A stretch of 6,985 bases of DNA from CAZYPH01 sp964649095 (lineage in GTDB: Bacteria > Bdellovibrionota > UBA1018 > UBA923). The first letter of the stretch is position 1, and each line of letters starts with the position of its first letter. Location of the stretch: positions 1 through 6,985 of the forward strand of contig CAZYPH010000113.1 in the NCBI GenBank assembly GCA_964649095.1, given 5' to 3'. Shown one piece after another: positions 1-6,158 of this stretch. The notes under the pieces were generated by a model. It ran no database searches, was not told where the DNA came from, and worked only from the letters and a program-made list of their open reading frames with translations. The translations under genes were made by a program, and so were the position numbers.

Positions 1-51
1 ACATCTCTTAAATATTTGCGTCAAAAGTACGGGTAGCAAAAAAGCGGGACA
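1..51 (-). mobile_element. Terminal end of a second IS3-family copy (body outside window)
   Basis: These 51 bases are identical to 3804-3854, the orfA-proximal end of the complete IS3-family element in this window, and end in the same GACA. The upstream copy therefore has the same orientation, with its transposase on the minus strand. Only the terminal inverted repeat and leader are visible, so I cannot tell whether that copy is intact. The next four bases (52-55, ACCT) also match the base-for-base flank of the other copy. Confidence 0.9.
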
Positions 52-381
52 ACCTACTCAGTTGCTAACAATTATTATGCCATCGAATTACCCATAGGTC
101 TTCGCCTTAAGTTATCAAAACGTACTCAAAAACATTCTGTCGGATTGGGTGTGATTTATTCGAAGATCATGGCGACGACACGTAGTTCTCTCAAGGGCGC
201 TGACATCCAAGTATATGCTTCTTATTTGTACCAATTTGGCGGCAATACCCGAAGTCCAAGTTATTTTATTGATTTTCGCATTACGCAATCATTGCAGAGT
301 CTCGCTGTATCAACCTCAGAGACGGTAAAAGTAACCACCGGATCAGCAACGATCGGGTTTCAATTTGGAAAGGGGCGCTAG
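52..381 (+). pseudogene. C-terminal remnant of an outer-membrane beta-barrel-like protein, 5' part cut off by IS
   Basis: The frame is open from the IS boundary at 52 to a TAG at 379-381, giving about 109 residues. Upstream, the same frame meets a TAG inside the IS end at 34-36, so no natural start remains. An ATG-like start near 145 lies in the middle of the fragment and is unlikely to be the real one. The protein alternates polar and hydrophobic residues with many aromatics in short stretches (NYYAIELPIGLRLKL, HSVGLGVIYSKI, ADIQVYASYLYQFGG) and ends in a strand-like ATIGFQF followed by GKGR. That pattern is typical of the last strands of an outer-membrane beta-barrel, but I do not recognise a specific family. 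The next gene starts 3 nt after the stop, so the two were probably co-transcribed. The IS has removed the original promoter and N-terminus from view. Confidence 0.7.
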
Positions 382-384
382 GCG

Positions 385-1104
385 ATGTTTTTTATCCGAT
401 ACCAATTATGGCCTGCTTTAGTCGTGGTATTAACGATGCCCCTATATACCGCATGTTTGATCAAAGATGGCGTTGCCAATACCCCGTTAGATTCGGCCAC
501 CACAGCGGCTGCTGCCGCAAGCGCTAGTAGTGCCAGCGGCGATACTGTTTTAACGTCAGATACTTTTTCTTCAGGACTATTGGTTTCTACCGACGCGGCA
601 TTAGGTGGACGGAGTTTGGCGTATACGTCTAATCCGGTTGGTGCCGCCGCAGGTGGTTTTTTTTCGAACATTGGCGTGGTCTATGGGGGTACACTGCCTA
701 GTTATCTCGTCGTCGACACGGGGTACACGTCGTGTACCATTGAGGTTGAAGTCGATGCCTACGCCGGTGCTGACTTGCCAGGTATTGCCGCACGTTACGA
801 CGATATAAATAATAATTTATATATACAATATAACCCAGGGCCACAGAGTATTTCTATTGTGCGTGTTCAAGGTGGAGCCAGTGTTACTATCGCCACAAGT
901 GGTTTGGGTTACGCGCTAGCCGCTGGCGACACGTTGCGCCTAGTGGTAACGCCGACAACCTTGACCGCTTATATCGGCAGTACCGAAGTGATTTCTCATG
1001 CCACAAATTATCTCAGTTCAGAAACAAGTATGGGGTTGTTTGCGACGGCTAGCGTTATTGGGTCGATACGTTATCAGAACTTCAAGATCTCATCCTGCCG
1101 TTAG
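385..1104 (+). CDS. Small putative lipoprotein with a concanavalin/LamG-like beta-sandwich
   Basis: The 239-residue protein starts with a short N-region (MFFIRYQ), a hydrophobic core (WPALVVVLTMPL) and LYTAC, a relaxed lipobox with Cys24 as the likely lipidated residue. A flexible Ala/Ser-rich linker follows (about 30-55). The rest is a beta-rich domain of roughly 180 residues with DTFSS near its start, alternating strands, and the motif GSIRYQNFKIS at its end. This layout matches lectin/glucanase-like (LamG/DUF1080-type) sandwiches, which often bind glycans; no catalytic residues are evident. Two cysteines in the domain (in TSCTIEV and in the terminal SSCR) could form a disulfide. A purine-rich GGAAAGGGG lies upstream of the ATG, and the gene begins 3 nt after the truncated barrel gene, suggesting one operon whose promoter was displaced by the IS. 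A surface or periplasmic-face role is inferred. Confidence 0.72.
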   Translation: MFFIRYQLWPALVVVLTMPLYTACLIKDGVANTPLDSATTAAAAASASSASGDTVLTSDTFSSGLLVSTDAALGGRSLAYTSNPVGAAAGGFFSNIGVVYGGTLPSYLVVDTGYTSCTIEVEVDAYAGADLPGIAARYDDINNNLYIQYNPGPQSISIVRVQGGASVTIATSGLGYALAAGDTLRLVVTPTTLTAYIGSTEVISHATNYLSSETSMGLFATASVIGSIRYQNFKISSCR

Positions 1105-1233
1105 TAGTAAGTGTTATGGCAGCAATTGCCTATAGGTTAAACTTGGATGCTATTTCCAGAGTGAGTAAATATTTCGCTTTTAGTACATTTAGGTAAATAA
1201 ATTCAATTTACAATTAATTAATCGGAGAAATAT
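1105..1233. other. Intergenic leader of the chemotaxis receptor gene
   Basis: This 129-bp gap separates the lipoprotein from the receptor. Its 3' half is strongly AT-rich and probably holds the receptor promoter, but I could not assign convincing -35/-10 hexamers. A small dyad (GTAAAT / ATTTAC, loop of 7) sits about 20-40 nt before the start. There is no hairpin plus T-run resembling a terminator for the upstream gene. Confidence 0.45.
1219..1233 (+). promoter_or_regulatory. Ribosome binding site of the receptor gene
   Basis: ATCGGAGAAATAT places a GGAG core about 7 nt before the ATG at 1234. This supports the chosen start of the chemotaxis receptor. Confidence 0.6.
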
Positions 1234-2412
1234 ATGAGTCAAGCCAATCTTAGGAATCAAAGCCCAGAAGCGTTGCCTGGTAAGGTACATTCACTGGCCA
1301 ATCGAACTGAGTTAGATCGTATATCAGAGTTAGAGGCTCAAATGTCGGCTGTGAACCGCACTCAGGCTGTGATCGAGTTTAATTTAGATGGTACTGTGAT
1401 ATGCGCAAACAGCAACTTTCTCAGCGTGTTGGGATATACACTGGAAGAAATTCAGGGCCGTCACCACTCCATGTTCTGTTCCAAAGAACACGCGTCATCG
1501 CCAGAATATCGCCTTTTCTGGGAGCGCATGCAGCGAGGTGAATTTCAGGCAGGAGAATTTTCCCGTATTTCTAAGTCAGGCGGAGAAGTAGTAATTCAGG
1601 CAAGTTATAATCCAATAATTGGTACAGATGGAAAGCCCTATAAAGTAATCAAATTTGCATCAGACATCAGTCAACAAAAACTGAAGGACGCAGAGCTCGC
1701 AGCATTGTCAAAAACGCAGGCTGTCATCAATTTTAAACTCGACGGTACCATAGTCAGCGCCAACAATAACTTTCTGAATACTGTGGGTTATAGTTTAGAT
1801 GAAGTGGTCGGCAAACACCATTCGATGTTCTGTGATCCTGCTTTTAGTAGGTCATCCGAATACCGAGACTTTTGGGACAAACTGAATCGTGGTCAATTTG
1901 AAGCCGGAGAGTTCAAGCGGATTGCCAAAGGTGGCCGGGAAGTTTGGTTGAATGCAGCCTATAACCCAGTATACGACTTGAGCGGCAAAGTCTTTAAAGT
2001 AGTAAAATACGCCACTGACATTACAAAACAGAAACAAGAATTTATTCAATTGGTAACTACGCTGACTGAAACTTCAACCCAGTTGGGCGCTGCGGCGGAA
2101 GAGTTAACTGCAACCGCAAAACAATTGGCCGACAACGCACAGCGCACCACCAGTCAGTCGACAAGTGCTGCTGCTGCTTCAGAAGAGGTCACCAAAGGCG
2201 TTAGTAGTGTTGCCACAAACACCGAAGAGATGACGGCGGCCATCAAAGAAATTGCGAAAAATACCTATGCTGGCTCTGAAAAAACAAAAGAGAGTTTAAA
2301 GAAAGCCCAAGAGACCAACGCTTTAGTCACCCAACTTGGTGAAGAGAGTAAGGCGATCGGCACGGTGATCAAAACGATTAGTTCGATAGCGCAGCAGACA
2401 AACCTTGTCTAG
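1234..2412 (+). pseudogene. Methyl-accepting chemotaxis protein with tandem PAS domains (BdlA-like), N-terminal part, interrupted by IS
   Basis: This part encodes residues 1-390 of a soluble receptor before the IS. No signal peptide or membrane helix is seen, so it would act in the cytoplasm. PAS1 is at about 43-148 and PAS2 at about 162-268. The two are clearly duplicated: each has a DGT..AN motif, RHHSMFC or KHHSMFC (76-82, 194-200), EYR.FW, G.F.AGEF and YNP, ending in the linker (F/Y)A(S/T)DI. The coiled-coil MCP signalling domain starts near 270 and is cut just before its conserved hairpin tip, after AQQTN. The architecture resembles BdlA-type receptors, in which PAS domains sense redox or small ligands; heme or FAD binding cannot be read here. 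Translation enters the IS and ends at a TAG (2410-2412), giving a 392-residue product ending in TNLV. Without the tip it should not signal to CheA/CheW. Confidence 0.93.
2402..2405. repeat. Target-site duplication ACCT, left copy
   Basis: ACCT directly precedes the IS end TGTC and recurs at 3855-3858 after the other IS end GACA. Joining 2405 to 3859 gives 1,617 nt, or 539 codons including stop, and rebuilds the universal MCP tip NLLALNATIEAARAGD. Confidence 0.88.
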
Positions 2413-2451
2413 CTTTTAAATTTTCGTACTTTTGACGCAAGTATTTAAGAG
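2406..2451. repeat. Terminal inverted repeat, orfB-proximal end (IRR)
   Basis: It starts TGTCTAGCTTTT and contains CGTACTTTTGACGCAA then TATTTAAGAGA. It is the reverse-complement partner of 3809-3854, apart from a poorly conserved 7-8 base stretch after GCTTTT. The orfB stop (2456-2458) lies only a few bases inside it. The repeat also provides the TAG that ends the truncated receptor. Confidence 0.85.
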
Positions 2452-2455
2452 AGAT

Positions 2456-3391
2456 TTAGTGCATATAGTTTACTCTATCTTCTCGGTTTTTTTGTTTACG
2501 TATTTCACGGGCGATTTCGATTTTAGATTTACGTTCGGATAGTATTTTGGTGCCTCGGTTAAAAAATATGTCGCAGGGTCTTAGGTAATGTATGCCAGCA
2601 TGTAGGCGTTGATAATTATACTGGTAGCTGTAGGTATTGAGTATTTCCCACGCTTCTTGATAACTTTGTGGGCAATTTGGTCGAATAGCTTCTTGTTTAA
2701 CGGTTCCATTTAGACGCTCAATTTTTCCGTTGGTTTGTGGATGATTGCGTCGTGTAAAAACCTGTTGGATTTCCAATTTACGCAGTAATTTCTTAAAATC
2801 TAAGCTGATAAATTGACTGCCGTTATCGTTAATTAATTTGGGTGCAGCAAACGGATACTGGTCTTTTACCTTTTGTACAAATCTTTCAACGCTGCCACCT
2901 AACATGTCAGGCATGAGTTCCCAGTCTAATAAAAACCTAGAGTAGCCGTCTAACATCATGATTAAAAAATAAAACACACCGCCGATTTTGACGTAAGCAA
3001 TATCCGTGTGCCAATGATTGTGAACGTATTTGGGCTTATTTTGGTACTCTTTTTCGGCCTCGCCACTTGTCGGTTTGTTCCAACCTGACAGTCGACCATG
3101 TGTTGATAGAATGTCATAAACGGTGCTCTCAGATAGGCACGCCACGTTTTCATCAATCATTTGCCAGCAAAGTTTTCGATAACCAATCGTTGGATGTAAA
3201 TCACGGTACTTTAACACAGCCTCAATCTCATCCTGACGTATTGAGGCTATGTGTTTTGTGTTGGGTTTACTCGGTGGAGTATCTGACGATTGCGTCCACG
3301 TATAATAGGTGGATTTTTTTATATCGTATAATTCTAATATTAAATTTAGATCTAAACTCGTACGCCTTATTGTTAGTTCAATATCAGCCAA
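2456..3391 (-). CDS. IS3-family transposase OrfB (DDE/rve integrase domain)
   Basis: This is the catalytic part of the transposase that cuts and joins IS ends. An HTH_21-like region (about 45-105, with HPTIGYRKL) precedes the rve core. The catalytic triad is visible as D130 (HWHTD), D189 (LINDNGSQF) and E225 (NGKIERLNG). The last two are separated by 35 residues, the DD(35)E spacing of this family. The C-terminus carries the usual YNYQRLHAGIHYLRP motif. The nominal start at 3391 is a TTG without a clear ribosome site. The frame is open further upstream through 3446, so this region is probably made mainly as the C-terminal part of a frameshifted OrfAB protein of about 432 residues. The frame is intact from fusion point to stop. 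Confidence 0.92.
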   Translation of the reverse strand: MADIELTIRRTSLDLNLILELYDIKKSTYYTWTQSSDTPPSKPNTKHIASIRQDEIEAVLKYRDLHPTIGYRKLCWQMIDENVACLSESTVYDILSTHGRLSGWNKPTSGEAEKEYQNKPKYVHNHWHTDIAYVKIGGVFYFLIMMLDGYSRFLLDWELMPDMLGGSVERFVQKVKDQYPFAAPKLINDNGSQFISLDFKKLLRKLEIQQVFTRRNHPQTNGKIERLNGTVKQEAIRPNCPQSYQEAWEILNTYSYQYNYQRLHAGIHYLRPCDIFFNRGTKILSERKSKIEIAREIRKQKNREDRVNYMH

Positions 3392-3420
3392 AATAAGGGG
3401 TTTTAAGTGGGTATCAACGC

Positions 3421-3753
3421 TTACAGCAGACCCCTTAAACCAAGATTTTTTTTTAGCTCTATGTTCTCGTGAATGATTTCAGAAATTACCGACTGCATTT
3501 TGACATTTTTCTTTTCTAGTTCGTCAATCTTACGCAGCTCTGATTTAGTTGGTCCGTCGTTCGTAGAACGTTTTAAGCTATCACGAGCACCAGCAAGAAA
3601 CTTATCCAACCATTTGTAGAATTGAGAAGGATTGATGTCATACTTTTTACAGATCTCAGTCACAGATGTTTTTGTAGTGAGTTGTTCCTTTATGATTGAA
3701 AACTTCTGATCTGGCGTGAACTGCTTACGTAATTTATCCTGATTGAGATCCAT
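3421..3753 (-). CDS. IS3-family OrfA (HTH DNA-binding protein)
   Basis: OrfA binds the IS ends and supplies the N-terminal domain of the OrfAB transposase. I chose the ATG at 3751-3753 (MDLNQDK, 110 residues) because GGAGGG lies 7 nt upstream of it. The earlier ATG at 3766-3768 would place that ribosome site inside the coding region. The helix-turn-helix spans about residues 12-53 (FTPDQKFSIIKEQL ... SVTEICKKYDINPSQFYKW). A leucine-zipper-like coiled coil follows at about 70-104, the usual multimerisation region. The gene ends with a TAA at 3421-3423. OrfB lies in the -1 frame, with the slippery run near the end of orfA. Confidence 0.92.
   Translation of the reverse strand: MDLNQDKLRKQFTPDQKFSIIKEQLTTKTSVTEICKKYDINPSQFYKWLDKFLAGARDSLKRSTNDGPTKSELRKIDELEKKNVKMQSVISEIIHENIELKKNLGLRGLL
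3446..3454 (-). promoter_or_regulatory. A9 slippery site for -1 programmed frameshifting (OrfA to OrfAB)
   Basis: The minus-strand mRNA reads CTA AAA AAA AAT in the orfA frame, a run of nine A. A -1 slip gives CTA AAA AAA AAA TCT TGG, and that frame has no stop until the orfB stop at 2456-2458. The fused protein would read ELKKKSWFKGSAVSVD at the junction and be about 432 residues. OrfA to OrfAB slippage on A-rich heptamers is established for the IS3 family. I did not identify a downstream stimulatory structure. Confidence 0.82.
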
Positions 3754-3758
3754 TGAAG

Positions 3759-3766
3759 TACCCTCC
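3759..3766 (-). promoter_or_regulatory. Ribosome binding site of orfA
   Basis: On the minus strand, GGAGGGTA lies about 7 nt before the ATG at 3753. It is the strongest Shine-Dalgarno in the window and decides the orfA start. Confidence 0.7.
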
Positions 3767-3808
3767 ATTTTGATGAAAGTTTAAATGATATTTTGTGCAG
3801 AAAACATC

Positions 3809-3854
3809 TCTTAAATATTTGCGTCAAAAGTACGGGTAGCAAAAAAGCGGGACA
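3809..3854. repeat. Terminal inverted repeat, orfA-proximal end (IRL)
   Basis: This is the reverse-complement partner of the repeat at 2406-2451 and ends in GACA. It is identical to positions 6-51 at the window start. Confidence 0.86.
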
Positions 3855-3858
3855 ACCT
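3855..3858. repeat. Target-site duplication ACCT, right copy
   Basis: ACCT follows the IS end and matches 2402-2405. The same four bases also follow the other IS copy at 52-55. Confidence 0.85.
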
Positions 3859-4303
3859 GTTAGCTTTAAATGCGACAATAGAAGCCGCTAGAGCTGGTGA
3901 TGCGGGCAAGGGCTTTGCCGTAGTTGCTAATGAAGTGAAAGAATTGGCAAAACAAACAGCCAAAGCGACGGAAGAAATTTCTAGCAAAATTGGAACGATT
4001 CAAAACAGTACTGGCACCGCAGTGTCGGCGATTGGTGAAATTTCAAAAGCGGTTGAAGAGATTAATATGATCTCTGTAACTATCGCGACCGCGGTTGAGG
4101 AACAAACAGCCACAACCAACGAAGTGTCGCGCGTGGTTGCTGAGTCGAGTAAGGCCGTCGCTGGCATCTCTGACACCATCAAAGAAGTTTCTGCGGCATC
4201 AAGTCAGAACTCCATGGGCGCAGCGCAGCTTCTAGAGGCGGCTACTGGTCTAGGCCAGCTTGCGCTTAAATTAAAAGAGACTGTGCTTAAACTAAATAAA
4301 TAA
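3855..4303 (+). pseudogene. C-terminal part of the IS-interrupted chemotaxis receptor
   Basis: This holds codons 391-538 of the receptor begun at 1234. It opens with the MCP hairpin tip (LLALNATIEAARAGDAGKGFAVVANEVKELA as a family pattern), the site that contacts CheA and CheW. The returning coiled-coil helix follows and ends LKLKETVLKLNK. No C-terminal CheR/CheB tether pentapeptide is seen. Reading back into the IS, the frame reaches a TAA at 3812-3814 with no ATG. The first usable start is a GTG at 3935, downstream of the tip, so a functional separate protein is unlikely. Joining it with the 5' half gives a continuous 538-residue receptor with no other lesion, which points to a recent insertion. 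Confidence 0.92.
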
Positions 4304-4366
4304 AATTTACACTTCCAGGTAGGTATCTAACTTTACCCCGCACTCGCTGCACGCTACAGTTCGCCT

Positions 4367-4939
4367 ATGCATAAAGGTCGATTAGAAGCGTTCAGCGACG
4401 GGGTTATTGCCATTATTATCACTATCATGGTGCTCGAAATTAAAGTGCCACATGAGGCTAGTTTTGAGGCCTTGTTGCGACTAGCACCCGTATTTGTAAG
4501 TTATATATTAAGCTTTTTATATGTTGGTATTTATTGGAATAACCACCACCACTTGTTTCAGTCGGTAAAAACAATTGATGGTCGTGTGCTTTGGGCAAAT
4601 CTATTTCTGTTGTTTTGGTTGTCACTCTTGCCATTTGCCTCAGGCTGGATGGGTGAAAACCACTTTGAGGGCATAACCGTTACGTTATACGGCGTCGTGT
4701 TGTTGGGGTGTGCGCTGGGCTACTATGTTGTGACGAATAGTTTGTTGAAAAAACACACTCTTGATTCTGTAATTCACAAAGCTGTGGGTAATAAACCTAA
4801 AGAACATATTTCACTTGTGAGCTACTGTGTAGGGGTGGGGCTTTCGTTTTGGTACCCCATCTTGTCGTTCGCTATGTATTCGTTCGTCGCATTGTTATGG
4901 CTCTACCCTGATAAACGTATTGAAAAGGCGATGGGGTAG
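4367..4939 (+). CDS. TMEM175-family (DUF1211) potassium-channel-like membrane protein
   Basis: The 190-residue protein opens with RLEAFSDGVIAIIITIMVLEIKVP (residues 5-28), which contains the R..FSD signature of TMEM175 channels. Six hydrophobic segments are visible at about 9-25, 41-59, 75-95, 103-123, 147-163 and 164-181. This is the single-repeat, six-helix form usual in bacteria, which assembles as a tetramer and conducts potassium. The WNNHHHLF motif after helix 2 is also family-typical. It would sit in the inner membrane. The ATG at 4367 places the FSD motif at residues 9-11, as expected; no strong Shine-Dalgarno precedes it. It lies 63 bp after the receptor gene and converges with the lipoprotein gene 10 bp downstream, with no terminator hairpin seen between them. 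Confidence 0.9.
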   Translation: MHKGRLEAFSDGVIAIIITIMVLEIKVPHEASFEALLRLAPVFVSYILSFLYVGIYWNNHHHLFQSVKTIDGRVLWANLFLLFWLSLLPFASGWMGENHFEGITVTLYGVVLLGCALGYYVVTNSLLKKHTLDSVIHKAVGNKPKEHISLVSYCVGVGLSFWYPILSFAMYSFVALLWLYPDKRIEKAMG

Positions 4940-4949
4940 AGCAGCATAT

Positions 4950-6158
4950 TCAACAACCTGCTAAGCCTAAAGCGTACTTATTGCTGAGATAACATTCCAC
5001 TGCCTGGCGGTTGGCGTTGCTTAGCGGGGTATTGTAAATGATGATTTCAGCATAGTCTGCTTCGGCAAATTCAGTCCCAAAACCAGTTAACGTACCGCCT
5101 TGTTGTCCCGCACCGATATAATAGCGAGTTGCTGCAACGGCGGATGCATTTACATCTGTGGTAGTCGCGCTTGAGACTCCATCGTGATAAACTGTGACCG
5201 CGCCGCCGGCAGTAAATGTAATTCCCATTAACTGAAATGCCGTTGTTGCACTTAAGTTAATACCTCCTGAATCAAATCCGCTAGCCCCATTACGAGCCAC
5301 TTTCCATTGATTATCAGTATTCATCACGGGCCACTCAAACCCATCGGCTTGATCATAATCGTTACCAGCGTTCGGTGCTAATGCCATGATACGTTGCCAG
5401 TCCGTTGTTTGATCACGAACTTTGACCACTATAAATGCAGTAAGTGAGCTAAACGACAGCCAAGGCCCGCGCAGAACGTCATCTACGCCGTCAAAACGAA
5501 CTACTGGTTTTGAATTAATTTGGTTTGTAAGATAGGTCGGAGTTCGCGTACTGATATCCCAAGCTACGGCATGATTGTTATTACCTGAACTATCCAACCA
5601 TACAGTTACCGAACCAGAATCAGATACGCCTTCAATGGCATCAGCTTTAAGCCAGAGTTTTAAACCTGCAATAGTTGATGGGGTGCCAATATCCGGGCAG
5701 TTTCGTGTGCCGTTAACCGCCGTTCCCGAGCCGTTATAGCTATAGTAATTTGAGCAAATTTGTCCTGCTGCTGCAATAGTACCTGCGCCTGCCGCCCCAA
5801 GACATATTGCTGTTCCGGCAGAACCCAATAAATTTGTAGATGAGCAGACATTTGCTGTTGTGAGTCCCGTTAGACTTGACACATAACCCGCGCCTGAAAA
5901 GGCTCCAGTTAGGTTAAAAGCTCCGTGATTTGTCATGGTACCGGTAGCAAGCACACCAGAAGAATCGACGAAGGTTTTCGTAGCCAACACATTGCCGACC
6001 GTCGCCGTGCCAGTACTGGGACATGACGTCGACACTCCCGGGGAAGTAGCTCCTGATGTGCTCGAGGAGCTCGTTCCTGTCACGCTAAGCGTGCTTAAGT
6101 TGGGTCCAATACACGAAGTAAAGCACATGGCACAAATAATAGTTCTCATTACTATCAT
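4950..6158 (-). CDS. Large surface lipoprotein with LamG/concanavalin-like C-terminal domain
   Basis: The 402-residue product begins MIVMRTIICAMCFTSC, a short signal peptide ending in a relaxed lipobox (FTSC) with Cys16 as the likely lipidated residue. Residues 17-50 are a Ser/Thr/Gly-rich stalk. Residues about 50-160 hold short repeat-like, Gly/Thr-rich motifs (VGNVLATKTF...GVLATGTM, TTANVCSSTNLLGSAGTAIC, and ICSNYYSYNGSGTAVNGTRNCP) with regularly placed cysteines. Residues about 164-402 are a LamG-like sandwich marked by IAGLKLWLKADA, WLDSSGNNNHA, VVRFDGVDD, YYIGAGQ and the closing AEIIIYNTPLSNANRQAVECYLSNKY. Such domains often bind carbohydrate or protein ligands. GAGAGA lies 7 nt upstream of the ATG at 6156-6158 and supports that start; a second ATG is at codon 4. 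It is transcribed toward the channel gene. An outer-surface adhesin-like role is inferred. Confidence 0.85.
   Translation of the reverse strand: MIVMRTIICAMCFTSCIGPNLSTLSVTGTSSSSTSGATSPGVSTSCPSTGTATVGNVLATKTFVDSSGVLATGTMTNHGAFNLTGAFSGAGYVSSLTGLTTANVCSSTNLLGSAGTAICLGAAGAGTIAAAGQICSNYYSYNGSGTAVNGTRNCPDIGTPSTIAGLKLWLKADAIEGVSDSGSVTVWLDSSGNNNHAVAWDISTRTPTYLTNQINSKPVVRFDGVDDVLRGPWLSFSSLTAFIVVKVRDQTTDWQRIMALAPNAGNDYDQADGFEWPVMNTDNQWKVARNGASGFDSGGINLSATTAFQLMGITFTAGGAVTVYHDGVSSATTTDVNASAVAATRYYIGAGQQGGTLTGFGTEFAEADYAEIIIYNTPLSNANRQAVECYLSNKYALGLAGC

Larger units (their letters stand above)
2406..3854 (-). mobile_element. Complete IS3-family insertion sequence, 1,449 bp
   Basis: The element is bounded by TGTC...GACA and carries imperfect terminal inverted repeats of about 46 bp. 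These include GCTTTT, the 16-mer CGTACTTTTGACGCAA and TATTTAAGAGA at both ends (2406-2451 and 3809-3854), with one base of offset in the less conserved stretch. It encodes an HTH orfA and a DDE orfB on the minus strand in a -1 frame relation, which is the standard IS3 design. A 4-bp duplication flanks it. It looks capable of movement: no stop or frameshift is seen in either reading frame. It is visibly more AT-rich than the receptor gene it interrupts. I cannot name the subgroup with certainty. A second copy ends at position 51. Confidence 0.93.

Noticed and set aside
378..671. Minus-strand open frame opposite the small lipoprotein
   Set aside because: Antisense shadow of the Ala-rich lipoprotein N-terminus; no ribosome site and no recognisable domain.
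605..808. Short plus-strand frame inside the small lipoprotein gene
   Set aside because: Overlaps the well-supported lipoprotein in another frame and lacks family features.
1122..1140. Small palindrome GCAATTGC after the lipoprotein as a terminator
   Set aside because: Stem is too short and no T-run follows.
1852..2049. Minus-strand open frame within the PAS2 region
   Set aside because: Antisense to conserved PAS coding sequence; composition looks like a shadow.
3067..3396. Plus-strand open frame opposite orfB
   Set aside because: Antisense to the DDE transposase, whose catalytic residues are clear.
1..3854. Composite transposon carrying the lipoprotein and receptor
   Set aside because: The complete IS has its own 4-bp target duplication within the receptor gene, and the receptor continues on both sides of it, so it is a simple insertion.
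3935..4303. The right receptor fragment as an independent small MCP gene
   Set aside because: Its only start is a GTG inside the conserved domain, and the fragment joins perfectly to the left half once the IS is removed.
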